Shown piece by piece: positions 1 through 9,673 of a stretch of 17,269 nt of DNA. The notes under the pieces are model-generated. The model ran no database searches. It was given only the letters and a program-made list of their open reading frames with translations, and was not told the DNA's origin. The stretch is from Oehlia diaphana (taxonomy: Eukaryota; Glomeromycota; Glomeromycetes; Glomerales; Glomeraceae). The stretch spans positions 1 to 17,269 of the forward strand of contig QZLH01000809.1 in assembly GCA_003833135.1 (NCBI GenBank), written 5' to 3'. Each line of letters starts with the position of its first letter. The first letter of the stretch is position 1. The position numbers and the translations under genes are program-made.

Positions 1-530
1 CCACGCCTACCACAATATTAATGGTAGAAGCCGCCATAATTTTTGGGACTCTGTTGCCAATAGGTTCATGTGACTAATATCTATAATTTCTTTAAGAAAG
101 AATTTAAATTCAAATTAACCAATCCATTTAATTGAATCAGAATAAATAGAATATTTCGAATGAGGGTTTCTGGGCAACAGTGTAGCCAAAAGTGGAGGAA
201 CCTCGTCAGGGATTACCATGTAAGTAAATAAATAAAATTACATTCATATAAATTAAATGTATTTATCAAATATTCAAACTGATTTTGATATTTAGAACTA
301 TGTCCTTTATCGTAATGGTAACCCTGGGCGGCGGCTGTGGATGTGTACCGGCCAAAGATATTATCATGAATTTAGAACGAGATTTTGGGAGAGGCTGGGT
401 AATTATACTATAATAAAATTTATAATTAATATTTACGTTCATGTTTTAAATTTGATAAATTTGATCAATTTTAGTCACGCGTGATGATTGTAGGAGAAGG
501 AGAAACTTACCTACGTATCGTAGAAGATAA
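1..530 (+). CDS. MADF/Myb-SANT-like DNA-binding protein, 3' end (5' cut by window)
   Basis: Four exons can be joined in one frame: 1-63 (coding from base 2), 141-219, 296-398 and 475-530, ending in TAA at 528-530. The three introns are 76-77 nt with GT and AG ends, a very consistent size, and together the exons give 99 codons plus stop. The visible protein has an FWDSVANR stretch, then QCSQKWRNLVRDYH, then a LWMC segment and a basic tail ending RRRRNLPTYRRR. The pattern of an FW...VA helix followed by QCxxKWxNLxxxY matches the second and third helices of MADF or Myb/SANT-like domains, which bind DNA and are often transposon-derived. The first donor (GTTCAT) is weak, and an alternative acceptor at 149 is also in frame. 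The start codon and N-terminus lie outside the window. Family call is moderate; the exon structure is better supported. Confidence 0.55.
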
Positions 531-558
531 TTATTTTTATTTTTTTATTATTTATTAA

Positions 559-652
559 GTGAGTAGCTAGGCCCAGTCCGTACCAAATATCGGCTGGAGA
601 CTCACATTTTTTTTGGGCTGTGACTGATACTGACGTCCACGCCATACAGCCT
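559..652. other. Relatively GC-rich islet with two hairpins
   Basis: Just after the MADF-like gene there is a short, less AT-rich stretch able to form two consecutive hairpins. The first pairs GTGAGT (559-564) with ACTCAC (600-605) and, inside it, CCAG (573-576) with CTGG (594-597). The second pairs GGCTGT (616-621) with ACAGCC (646-651). A T-run separates them. Two hairpins with a single-stranded hinge recall an H/ACA snoRNA, but no convincing ACA box follows. It could equally be a 3'-UTR structure or a repeat remnant. Confidence 0.3.
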
Positions 653-655
653 GGG

Positions 656-675
656 TACTATTTTATAAAATAGTA
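656..675. repeat. Perfect 20-bp AT palindrome
   Basis: TACTATTTTATAAAATAGTA reads the same on both strands. It directly follows the two-hairpin islet and lies about 125 bp downstream of the stop codon of the MADF-like gene. It could be a 3'-end or terminator-like structure, but its function is unknown. Confidence 0.6.
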
Positions 676-898
676 GCGAACAAGTATCAAATGTGTATTT
701 TTTTATTAAGTTATAATAAAAATTAGAATTTACTTTAATTTTTAACATAAAAATTGTAAAAATAAATTTGCTTTCCCAAACTTAAAAAAAAAGGTGTTTA
801 TATAAAAGAAAAGGTGTTTATATTATTTTTGATTATTCAATAGTATCACATGCCCCTTGTATACGTTCTACTGCATACGCAGCTTAACGATCAAATAG

Positions 899-1210
899 TA
901 ATATTACGCAGGTTTACAATCTCGTAAATTTTCAAAATATTTTAACCGTAATATTACGCAGGTTTACAGTTTCGTAAATTTTTGAAATATTTCAACTGTA
1001 ATATTACGCAGGTTTACAGTTTCGTAAATTTGCAGAATATTTTGACCGTAATATTACGTAAATCTTACGATATTGAAAACTTGTGTAATATTTTACCCGT
1101 AATATCACATAAATCTTACGAAATTGTAAACTTACGTAATATTTTGAAATTTTTCAAAATATTATGCCATAAACTTTCGTAAACTTACAAAATCGTAAAC
1201 TTACGCAATT
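899..1210. repeat. 50-bp tandem repeat with CGTAATATTACG-type core
   Basis: The 9-mer TAATATTAC recurs at 899, 949, 999 and 1049, exactly 50 bp apart. A one-base variant, TAATATCAC, follows at 1100. The first three units also share CGCAGGTTTACA and a TTTCGTAAATTT-like segment. Toward the right the units decay but keep TCTTACG/CGTAAACTTACG words to about 1210. The core CGTAATATTACG is itself a perfect palindrome in units 2 and 4. There are about five to six copies and no unique spacers. This is a degenerating satellite-like array. Confidence 0.88.
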
Positions 1211-1427
1211 TTTCACGCTATAAAATTTTCTGATGAAGAAAGTCCAGCAAGAAGTGCAATATAAGCACGTCTAATGACGCATTGATCAGAAGAATAAGAT
1301 ATGGAGCAGACGTATAAATAATATCTAGTACAAAGAACATTCCATGTGTTTTTAAAAAAATCAGCACTAGTTTTTGATTTAAAGACAATATATGCTGTTC
1401 GGTAAAGTTTGAAGAGACGTGTTTTAC

Positions 1428-2221
1428 AATGAGTAACAATGCCATAACAGGAGAAGGTACCCCATAATTGTATATTTATAACAAGGGCGGGGGATATCAG
1501 TAACTACTATGATGTATAGCTGTTTATCTACCTTTTTAGCAGATAGGTTATGGTCGTGAAATTGTAGATCATACAGAAATAAGATGGGCACAGTGATAGC
1601 TTTGTTTAGATCTTCCTTAAAACGAAAAAAGATAATGATTATTTTAAGATCACCAGATTTTTGGCAAACAGCTTTACTACCATAGGAGGTATATTCAGAG
1701 AAAATATGATTAATTACATCGCAATGCTTTACAATTAATTTTATAGTGGGTCCAAAAGTCTTTAATAATATTGAGTGTAACTACAGCGTAATAACGAAAA
1801 AGAAAAAATTGTATAGTAGTATGAAGTATATCAGGAGAAGCAGTGTGTTTGTATTCAGAAAGAGAAATTTTTACAGATTTGTCTTTATCGGCAGAGTTAA
1901 AAGGAAAATGTTGGGAATCATCAACAGAAATTTTAGAAACAGGTGTAGAAGAGAACATATTAGTATCAATGGAAGGAGAAGACGAAGTTGAAGTAGTGTC
2001 TTGAGGAGTAGAAGATGAAATAATAATATTTATATTTATAATAGTCTTAAAGATAAAGATTTTAGTACGTTTTACAGAGAAGTTAGCTGAAAGTTGAGAA
2101 GTAATAGTAGAAGTAAAAGGACCTTGACTTGAAATATTTTCCAAAGAAGGACTTTGAGTAGAATGTTTATTTGAAAAATCTTTAGGCTTATTGTTGTTTT
2201 TATCTTTTTTATTTTTTGTAT
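1428..2221 (-). pseudogene. Decayed coding remnant, unrecognised family
   Basis: On the minus strand a reading frame stays open from about 2221 to a TAA at 1710-1712 with no ATG at its head. It is rich in Ser/Thr/Pro (a SSSTPQDTTSTSSSPS segment), then becomes more globular (DFWTHYKINCKALRC). Immediately after, a second frame is open for about 95 codons, from about 1711 to 1428, and includes SGDLKIIIIFFRFKEDL. An open run that long is unusual in DNA this AT-rich. A third frame is open further on, to about 1218. The simplest reading is one old gene broken by frameshifts. It has no start codon, no clear splice sites at the breaks and no domain that I can name. The 'globular after low complexity' order resembles retroelement-associated proteins of AM fungi, but that is only an impression. 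Confidence 0.4.
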
Positions 2222-3639
2222 AAACTATTATTTAATTAAAAGGAGAACAGAAATAATAAAGTTGTTAGTAGTAATGCGAAATAATAATAAATTTTTACTT
2301 CAAAAAAATTTTTTATTTTTTTTGTAAATATTGTTAATGCTATGGAACCAGAATCATATGATTTATATATAGAAAGTAAAGAAATAAGTGTCAGGTAGAT
2401 ATATCTTAATTCTAGCTGAAATTATAAATTCTTATTGTATAATAATTTCTATATAAGAAAATTATAGTTATATGAAGTGAGTATATGCTTAAATGAAGCT
2501 AATTATGTTATGAAGAATGGTACAGAGTTAAAATTATATAGTTTATATATAGAAGTTTTTATAAATTTTAATTTAATTCCAACCAGAATTATAAATTATG
2601 TGACATAATTTGATAACAGACTAATTAGAATTTTGGAATAGTTTCAGCATTTCAGAATTGACTAGTTATTATTTCTTTTGAAATTATCTATCTTAATTCA
2701 TAATTATATTCATTTGCAAATATACTAATAATAATATTTATTACATGTTCTAAAAATGTCAAATTTATATGCTAAAAGCACTGATATTTTTTAGTTTTGA
2801 TATTTGTTGATTTTAAGTTTCCTTTTTATTTAACTTAAACTTACCACTAAATTCATATGTAAATATTCTTTTTGTGATTAATTAATTGGATTTATTTCAT
2901 GACATTCAATATTTATTTATAAAGAAATTATTACAATATCCATATTTCTTAAAAAATATTTTAGCTTATTTTCAAAAAGCAAAAGTAGTATCAAGACTAA
3001 TATTTTCAGTAGCAATTTTAGAAAGAGTTTATTATCTAAAGTTTAAACACTATTTAAACCTTCTTAAATAGTATAAGAAATATTGTTATTGATATTTTTC
3101 TAAATAATATCATAAACATTAATATTTTCTGAATAATATTAAAAACATTATTATTAATATTTTTTGTTTTCATTAACAATTTATATATTATTTATAATGT
3201 AATGAAAGGGTAAAAAAAAATATAATAAAGGTAAAAAAGAAAACATTTTTATTATTTTAAGAATAAAAAGAAAAAAGAAATTGCATATATTATACTATAG
3301 AGAAATTCTGTATATGAACTATTAATGATCAATCAGTAATGATATTATTAATCATTATTCAATAAAATTTTATTTAAGAGTAATGCATAATAATCATCAT
3401 AAAAGTAAATATATAATTTTTATAAATATTAATCACTATCCTCACAATAAATATATTAATTCAATTTATAAATAAGGTTATAAAAAAAAAATCATTATAA
3501 TATAATTAAACAAATTATTTTGAATTCAAATTTATACTGTAATAAATATTTTTTAACTAAAATATTTGGAAATCCTATTCATCCTTTTTTTTTTAATTGT
3601 ATGAAAACATAAAGATATCTACTATACTTTTTTATTTTT
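2222..3639. other. AT-rich spacer, no convincing gene
   Basis: This stretch is very AT-rich with long A and T runs. A short approximate duplication lies around 3085-3165, where (T)AATATTTTCT-AATAATAT-AAAACAT words recur about every 30 bases. The only open frame on the plus strand (2886-3071) has the biased Phe/Leu/Tyr/Lys composition expected from AT-rich noise, and I see no splice-supported exon. Confidence 0.6.
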
Positions 3640-3748
3640 ACAGTAAAAATGCGGAGTTACATTCATATTCTTAATTCTGCTAAGTTCCATCCTAATACTG
3701 GTAAAGATGATCGCCTAGGTGATATTAAAAAAAGTTATTTTTATGCTT
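3640..3748 (+). other. Possible small exon or short ORF, doubtful
   Basis: A less AT-rich patch begins after a good acceptor-like sequence (TTTTTATTTTTACAG). It contains a 32-codon ORF starting ATGCGGAGT at 3650 and ending at TAA (3746-3748). The peptide includes HILNSAKFHPNTGKDDRLGD. It stands out from its surroundings in composition, but no partner exon was found upstream, and it ends about 70 bp before the metacaspase TATA box. It may be an exon relic or chance. Confidence 0.18.
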
Positions 3749-3816
3749 AAAATTTTTTGATAAACAACAAAAATAGTAATCTAAACCAACTATAGAAATC
3801 TCTCGCGTGTTTGTTT

Positions 3817-3825
3817 TATAAATAG
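3817..3825 (+). promoter_or_regulatory. TATA box of the metacaspase gene
   Basis: TATAAATAG lies 156 bp upstream of the metacaspase ATG, in a slightly GC-richer stretch. It predicts transcription starting near 3845-3860 and hence a 5' leader of roughly 120-135 nt. Confidence 0.5.
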
Positions 3826-3933
3826 CATAATTATAACACGTGATCTATAAAATTCATTTGAATTCTATTTGATACCTTGGCATTCCCTAAAAAGGAAAAG
3901 AGGTTCCGTAGTTCCGATTCTGTACAACTAGAC

Positions 3934-3975
3934 ATGAAATATAAAAGAAAGCGAGATTTAACATTTTTTTCATAA
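3934..3975 (+). promoter_or_regulatory. Upstream ORF (13 codons) in metacaspase leader
   Basis: An ATG at 3934 opens a 13-codon reading frame rich in Lys/Arg (MKYKRKRDLTFFS) that stops at TAA 3973-3975, five bases before the metacaspase ATG at 3981. If transcription starts near 3850 this uORF is in the leader and could lower or condition translation of the main ORF. Its presence is seen directly; its use is inferred. Confidence 0.4.
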
Positions 3976-3980
3976 AAAAA

Positions 3981-5799
3981 ATGAGTTACCCAGGACAAAA
4001 GTATAATGAACAGTACGGCAATGCTGGACATTCTGGTTTAACTTCTCAACCACCACCTGCTCCATATTATCAACAGAATTATCCACCTCATTATCCACCA
4101 CCACAAGATGGTTACAGACCACCTGGTCATAGTGGTTACAGTGTATATGTTCCTCCTCCAGGTCCTCCCCCAGGTCCTCCCCCTTCCCAAGAAAGCTATC
4201 GTCCTCCCCCAGGTCCTCCCCCTTCCCAAGAAAGCTATCGTCCTCCTCCAGGTCCTCCCCCTTCCCAAGGGAGCTATCCTCCTCCCCCAGGTCCTTCCCT
4301 TTCCCAAGGGAGTTATCCTCCCCTCTCAGGTCCTCCACCTTCCCAAGGGAGTTATCCTCCCCCCTTAGGTCCTCCACCTTCCCAAGGGAGTTATCCTCCC
4401 CTCTCAGGTCCTCCACCTTCCCAAGGAAGTTATCCTCCCCCCTCAGGTCCTCCCCCTTCCCAAGGGAGTTATCCTCCCCTCTCAGGTCCACCACCTTCAC
4501 GAGATGGTTATGCTCCACCTCCGTATCCTCCGCCACAAAGTAGTTATGCTTCATACCCCTCAACACAAGCCCATTATCCTTCTCCTACCAATCCACCACA
4601 GAAAGTTGAACAAACTTTTACGCATACAGAAGTTAAATATGAATTAAGTTATGAAAGACCTCCATTACCACCAAGAAATCAACAATATCAACCTCTCCCA
4701 GGAACTCCTCCTCAACTTCCTATGAGAGAATATGCACCACCACCGGCTACGGGTCGCAGGAGAGCTTTATTGATTGGAATTAATTATTTTGGTACACCAT
4801 TTGAATTAAAAGGATGTATAAACGATGTTGCTAATGTGAAGAGTTTCTTAATTGAATTATATAATTTTAGAGAAGCTGATATGGTCATTTTAACAGATGA
4901 TCAAAGTGATCCAAAAAAAATTCCTAATAAAGAAAATATTTTGAGCGCGATGAGATGGTTAGTTCATGATGCACGACCAAATGATTCATTCTTTTTCCAT
5001 TTCAGTGGTCATGGAGGTCAAGCACAGGATCTTGATGGAGATGAAGACGATGGTTACGATGAGACTATTATGCCATCAGATTTTCAGAAGAATGGGCAAA
5101 TCATTGATGATATAATGCATGATATAATGGTGAAACCGCTTCCGCGTGGTGTAAGATTAACGGCTATATTTGATTCTTGCCATTCTGGCACAGCACTTGA
5201 TTTACCTTTTATATATTCAACACAAGGAAAAGTGAAAGAAGCAAATCTTTTATCAGAAGGTAGTAATGCTATTATGAATGCTGGTATGTCATATTTAAGA
5301 GGTGATATTGGCGGAATAAAGACAAGTTTGATTTCGTTTGGTAAAAAGGCAACATCAGGAAAAAGTATTTCAGAAAAAAATAAACGAAATAAATCAAGTC
5401 TTGCTGATGTAATTTCGTTGAGTGGATGTAAAGATGGTCAGACTTCTGCAGATGCAAAAAATGAAATGGGGCAAGACACCGGAGCTATGTCCTACGCATT
5501 AATCAAAACGTGAGTGCAAGAGATTTTTGATTTTTTTTTCATATTAATGATTATTTCTAACCTTTATATATTTGTTATGTACACAGATTAAGAGAATATA
5601 GGAATAATAATGTTAATATTTCATATCAACAAATGCTTAATTCTGTTAGAGTTATCCTTTCAACTAAATATTCTCAGAAACCACAATTAAGCGCGTAAGT
5701 ATTCTATTATCATAATTTCACGACTATTTTGTGTGACTAATTTTTCCTTTTCTTTACAGATCACATGAAATGGAGATGAATTCATTATTTATTATTTAA
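3981..5799 (+). CDS. MCA1: Type I metacaspase (caspase-like cysteine protease)
   Basis: The gene has three exons: 3981-5509, 5587-5694 and 5760-5799, with GTGAGT/CAG and GTAAGT/CAG introns of 77 and 65 nt. It encodes 558 residues. Residues 1 to about 250 are a Pro/Tyr/Gln-rich prodomain containing nine 13-residue repeats (65-181). The peptidase domain begins at about 261 (RRRALLIGINYFG). The catalytic His344 lies in HFSGHGGQ and the catalytic Cys400 in DSCHSGT. The p10 part carries SGCKDGQTSADA, and the two short downstream exons supply the conserved end (SQKPQLSASHEM...SLFII). Type I metacaspases are calcium-dependent proteases that cleave after Arg/Lys and act in proteostasis, stress response and regulated cell death. 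All key residues are present, so it should be active. It converges tail-to-tail with the gene at 6043-7314, 243 bp apart. Identity is secure; the symbol follows yeast usage. Confidence 0.95.
4173..4523 (+). repeat. 39-bp coding minisatellite, nine units, in metacaspase prodomain
   Basis: Nine consecutive 39-bp units start at GGT codons 4173, 4212 and so on to 4485, with no register slip. Each encodes GPPPSQGSYPP(P/L)(P/S/L)-type 13-mers; the first two have SQESYRPPP and the last has SRDGYAPPP. Because the unit length is a multiple of three, copy number could change without breaking the frame. The GC-rich repeat also leaves long but meaningless frames open on both strands. Confidence 0.95.
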
Positions 5800-6042
5800 T
5801 AGATATCTTTTTTTAAAAAAAAAATAATATTTGAGTATATTCAATAATTTTCGTTAGATTATTTATTGTACAATCTGAGTTCTTCAAAAAAAAAAAAAAA
5901 AGAAAATAGAAAAAATTATAAGGCTGTAATATTTTATATATTAATAAATAATTATTTAAAGAAATATAAATATATACAAAAATAAATAAATAGATAAATA
6001 GAATAAATAATTATTAACAAATAATTATTAACAACTAATAAT

Positions 6043-7314
6043 TCAAATAGTCATTTCTTTAGCAACGTTATTGTTATTATGTTCATTATTTTCATTAGAT
6101 GAATCAATTAACTTAGATATTTTAGTATCACCCCCACTTTTTAGTGCAACTTTACTGTTTCTTAACCTTTCAATACCTTTACCAATGCTTTCAATATGAA
6201 TTTCAACTGGCATTTCAATTATACTTGGTCTAGAAACTTGTTCACGTAATTCTTCCATATCCAATTGAAAAGAAGTTAGACTATATAGAGTAGTTTGTAT
6301 TTGTGATACTGCCGTACGGCGATGTTTATCTAAATTTTTTAATAATTCTAAATTTTCTTCGAATAATTGTTTTCTTACTCTATTGCCCCCAAAAATTGAC
6401 CATAGTTCGGCCAACAATTTATTAAGTTCTTTGTTCTGATATGCTGACTCATGTGTTGCTAGATCATGTATTGCAATCAACATTTCATCTAAATCTGCTA
6501 AGCTAATATTCAATTTTTTTTTAGAAAAAAGAAAATCAATAAAAAGCATACATACAAAAAACCAATATAATCTTATAACGCTTTTTTTATTACCTTCCAA
6601 GAGCATCTTGACCAACTAAAATCATCCTTTTTAAATCATTTTCAATAAGAGACATCATTTGGTTATAAGCTCCGGCCAATTCTTTTGCACTGATTTTTTT
6701 ATCTCTAACATCTTCTAATGCTTTTAAAGCAAATATATTATAAGTAATTAAATTATCTAAAGAACTTCTTGTTCTAGCTTGAAGTACTTGTAAATCTCTA
6801 CCGACACTTCTTGCTTTATCAACAAATAATGTTAATCTATTAGCTAATTCGGACGCCGTAACTAATGATGAATATTTAATTAAAGTTCTTAAATCTGCTG
6901 TAGCCAATTCAGCTTTTTTAATATCTAACGCTAACGATGATGATGGACCATTATATGATAATTGTTGATCCATTATCTGTTCGTAAGTTTCTACTTGCCT
7001 ATCAACTAATCTTGAAAAATCCGGTATTGGAGCATGACATAATGGTATATGTGACGATAATGGAAATTTGCATATTATCATGGAAAATTCTTGTTGAAAG
7101 TTATTTGATAAGAATGTAAAAGAATACCATGCGAAATAAAGTGCTATTATTGTTGAAAATATTGGTTTTAATATATTAAGTGCTCCAACAAAAACATCTA
7201 TATAAAAAAAAGACGGAATTAGTTTAAATCTTATAACTTTAAAAAGTTTGCAAAAAATAAAAAATACGTGCCAGTAATAAATTTTATAGGTTCTGGAAGG
7301 TTTCTATTTGCCAT
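6043..7314 (-). CDS. Membrane-anchored coiled-coil protein, unknown function
   Basis: Three minus-strand exons, 7314-7272, 7197-6594 and 6502-6043, join to 368 codons plus stop. The start ATG at 7314 has AAAA before it and a G at +4. Residues 1-15 are short and polar (MANRNLPEPIKFITD). They are followed by a strongly hydrophobic stretch at about 16-45 (LKPIFSTIIALYFAWYSFTF) expected to cross a membrane. The rest is largely helical and charged, with an EELREQVSRPSIIEMP segment and an Asn-rich tail, consistent with coiled coil. The second intron (6593-6503, 91 nt) is GT-AG. The first works in frame only with a GC donor (see separate entry). I do not recognise a named family; the layout suggests a single-pass protein with a long coiled coil on one side of an intracellular membrane. 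Confidence 0.82.
7198..7271 (-). other. Putative GC-AG intron (74 nt)
   Basis: The first intron of the membrane/coiled-coil gene must leave one leftover base for the next exon (frame ...GAT GTT TTT GTT). The nearby GT donor (GTATTT at 7267) leaves two bases and runs into a stop within eight codons. The GC donor G|GCACGT at 7271 leaves exactly one base, gives FITDVFVGAL across the junction, and otherwise fits the donor consensus. The acceptor is TATATAG. Confidence 0.6.
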
Positions 7315-8110
7315 TTTTACATATGAGAAAAGATTCGTAAAAAAAATGAACTTTCCTCCAAGTCTAAAAAAAAAAAAAAATTCGTGCATTTTGACGTGCA
7401 GTTAAGTAATTTAAGTAATTACACGAGATTACTTGGTTAATGTTGTAATTTTGATGTAATAACAAAAATTTCATTATGCGGCGTAGTAAGCAGTAAGAAC
7501 ATTCAAAATACGCGATTTTAAAAAACCAATTCCATTTTTATTTTTATTTATTTATTTTATTTTTTTTAAAAAAAATTTTTTTTGTGTTGAGAAAAATAAT
7601 TTCAGCTTTTTTTTGGTTAGATAAAGAAAAAAAAAGGGGCATATTTATATATATAAACAAGAGTTTTAGTATACAAAAAAATTTTTCTTATATAATCAGA
7701 AAAGAACAAAGAGAGAGGAAATAAACTTATATAATAATTATAATAATTATACATAAAATGAACAAAGAAAAAATTTACAATCTGTACAAAGAATAAAAAT
7801 TTTTAAATTTTTTTGAAATCATAGTGTTTGTTGGTGTGTTTAAATTTATATATGTATATATTTATAAAATAATGTTTTTTTTTTTTTGCGAATAAGATTT
7901 TTTTTTGTTGGCGATGAATATATATAAAGAATCATAGATATTCGTCGAATAAAAAAAAAGGAAAATAATCGAAAATAAAAGTAAAAACGAATTTTTTTTT
8001 TTTTTTTTAACAAATAATCAGATTCGAGGAATTGAAAGGTGAAGGAAAAGCCCATAAACAAAAGAAATTGTGGATAAATCATTACAAAAGAAAAAAAAAT
8101 TATGAATTAT
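7315..8110. other. AT-rich intergenic region
   Basis: This holds the 5' region of the membrane/coiled-coil gene and the 3' region of the Ecl1-like gene, both on the minus strand. It contains several A/T runs of 10-18 bases and a minus-strand TATATATAAATA stretch near 7640-7655, about 330 bp upstream of the ATG at 7314, that could serve as a TATA element. The open frame at 7846-8082 is made of Phe/Ile/Lys runs from homopolymers and is not a gene. Confidence 0.6.
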
Positions 8111-8641
8111 TTAAATGTGAAATTGTCTGGTATCCCAGGAACAGGACAAATTTGCATTGGAAACCTTTGGCATTTCGATCGTGTTTTTGAAAGCAGGGTT
8201 CAATTGATTCAATGCAGATTGTGATTTTTTTATATCGGGAAGTAAAACACAAATATTCATATCGTTTTTAAGATGATCGTTGTTAGTGTTGGTAATTGGA
8301 GGTCGTTGAGGTCGTTGAAAGCATGGTGACGGCTTTCTATAGAAAGGATATACGAAACTATTGTTCGTAGCTATAGAAACACTTGAAGTACTGCTACCAC
8401 TATCAGTTGGTGTCGAGGAACCAGAAGTACTAGTAGGTGACATCGGAGGCGTAAGACAAGTGTATGCCGAAAGATAATCTTTAAACCTACACTCTTCGCT
8501 GCAATAAAGAGCACCACTCTAAAGGTTAAAAAGAAGAAAAAAAAAAATTTTAGAATCAAAACGTACACTTAATTAATTAATTACATTTTTAATAATTACC
8601 AGAGTCTTTTGTTCACAAATCAAGCACCAATCAAGATCCAT
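8111..8641 (-). CDS. Ecl1-family zinc-binding protein (lifespan/stress regulator)
   Basis: Exons 8641-8600 and 8518-8111, split by an 81-nt GT-AG intron in phase 0, encode 149 residues. The N-terminus reads MDLDWCLICEQ, then SGALYCSEECRFKDY, placing Cys6/Cys9 (CxxC) before the intron and Cys20/Cys24 (CxxxC) after it. This small N-terminal zinc motif followed by a low-complexity Ser/Thr/Pro tail is the layout of fungal Ecl1-type proteins. In fission yeast these extend chronological lifespan and respond to nutrient or metal stress. The middle has MSPTSTSGSSTPTDSGSS-type sequence suitable for phosphorylation, and the C-terminus contains CSWDTRQFHI. Upstream there is a candidate TATA element about 405 bp away. 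The motif match is good; molecular function in this organism is inferred from the family only. Confidence 0.75.
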
Positions 8642-9660
8642 TTCGAATCAGCGAGCGAATAATAAATCTGAGGGAAATGTAAAAAAAAAAAAGAAAAAAA
8701 AGAATAATACACGTCAACAATAAGAAATTTTATAAATTAAGTTCTCTTTTTTTCCTTTTCTTTTTTTGGCAAGAGACGCTTTAAAGGACAGCGACAATTG
8801 GTGATATGTAATGAAAAAGTGAAAAAAGTTGATATAGTGTGTCTTCTTGTTGGACTGTCGTTCCGTTTTCTTTTTTTTTTTCCTTCTTTTTTTAGAAAAA
8901 AAAGGGAAGAGCTGACACACTCCTTTTTTACTTTTCAATACTAATGCGTCACCTTTTAATGATACCACTTTCTTCAATTTTTCGATGGACGGAAAAAAGA
9001 AGAAAAAGGTGTGGGAAATTAGAACAATGTAGCAAGGAGAGAGGGTATTTATAGTTGTTCCATCGATATTTTAAAATATAAATTTTGGAAATTAATAATA
9101 TTTATATTGTTATAGTATATGTTTGTTCAAATAGTTGATCTATGCATTATGAAATGTATTATATCCCGCGTGATTTTTATCGCAATATCAGGTATCCGAT
9201 GAAAAAGTGATAACGTGCATTCGAAATACTCAAGTGATCAATTTGTGTTCAAGAAAAATGATAAGGTTTTATTATTTATGGGGTGCAATCGCTTTAGATC
9301 TAACTTAATTATTATATCACATTGTTTTTTTCTTAATATTTCCGAATAAACAAACATCCATTATGGAATAATGTAAATATCAGATATATTGACGCGTAAA
9401 AAGTATATCATCAAATGACATATATATTACATATATTACATACGATTAATCAGTGATGTGCGCGGGGGTGAAAAAAGTTTCTTTTTTAGAATGGTGGGGT
9501 ATCATAATACATGGGGTAAATTAGGAAGTTATTACAAATTCTCGAGAAGAAGTGATGAAATGCATCTGTCTGTTTGACTGTCTCTTTTTTTCTCACCCCA
9601 CTAAAAAGATGTTCACCTATTTTATCACATAATATAATATAAAATTATATAATACAATTT
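8642..9660. other. Upstream region of the Ecl1-like gene, no gene seen
   Basis: Next to the gene is a leader-like, polypurine/polypyrimidine-rich stretch (8660-9010) with many A8-A12 runs; its minus-strand open frame (8714-8977) is Lys/Phe-biased and not credible. Further out, near 9460-9605, GGGGTGAAAAAAG- and CTTTTTTTCTCACCCC-like words form an imperfect inverted repeat about 100 bp apart. No splice-supported exon was found. Confidence 0.55.
9046..9053 (-). promoter_or_regulatory. Candidate TATA box for the Ecl1-like gene
   Basis: TATAAATA on the minus strand, in a locally less AT-rich context (ACTATAAATACCCTC), lies 405 bp upstream of the ATG at 8641. It would imply a leader of about 375 nt, long but plausible for a stress-regulated gene. 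Confidence 0.35.
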
Positions 9661-9673
9661 CTATTTATCGTAA

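Noticed and set aside
899..1057. Endogenous geminivirus/CRESS virus origin based on TAATATTAC
   Set aside because: There is no GC-rich stem-loop, no iterons and no Rep ORF; a nine-base AT-rich palindrome repeated within a satellite is not evidence of a viral origin.
899..1210. CRISPR-like array
   Set aside because: Units are 50-bp direct tandem copies without unique spacers, in a eukaryotic genome; it is a satellite-type repeat.
2886..3071. 61-codon plus-strand ORF
   Set aside because: Composition is typical of AT-rich noise (Phe/Leu/Tyr/Lys), with no motif and no splice partner.
3970..4566. Long minus-strand frame (198 codons) and shorter plus/minus frames overlapping the metacaspase prodomain
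   Set aside because: They are open only because the GC-rich 39-bp repeat lacks stops in several frames; their products are monotonous repeats, and the sense frame encodes a clear metacaspase.
7266..7267. Canonical GT donor for the first intron of the membrane/coiled-coil gene
   Set aside because: It leaves two bases and brings a stop soon after the junction; the GC donor four bases upstream keeps the frame.
7846..8082. 78-codon minus-strand ORF
   Set aside because: It is built of homopolymer-derived Lys, Phe and Ile runs within a spacer.
8714..8977. 87-codon minus-strand ORF upstream of the Ecl1-like gene
   Set aside because: Poly-Lys/Phe from A/T runs; more likely leader or promoter sequence.
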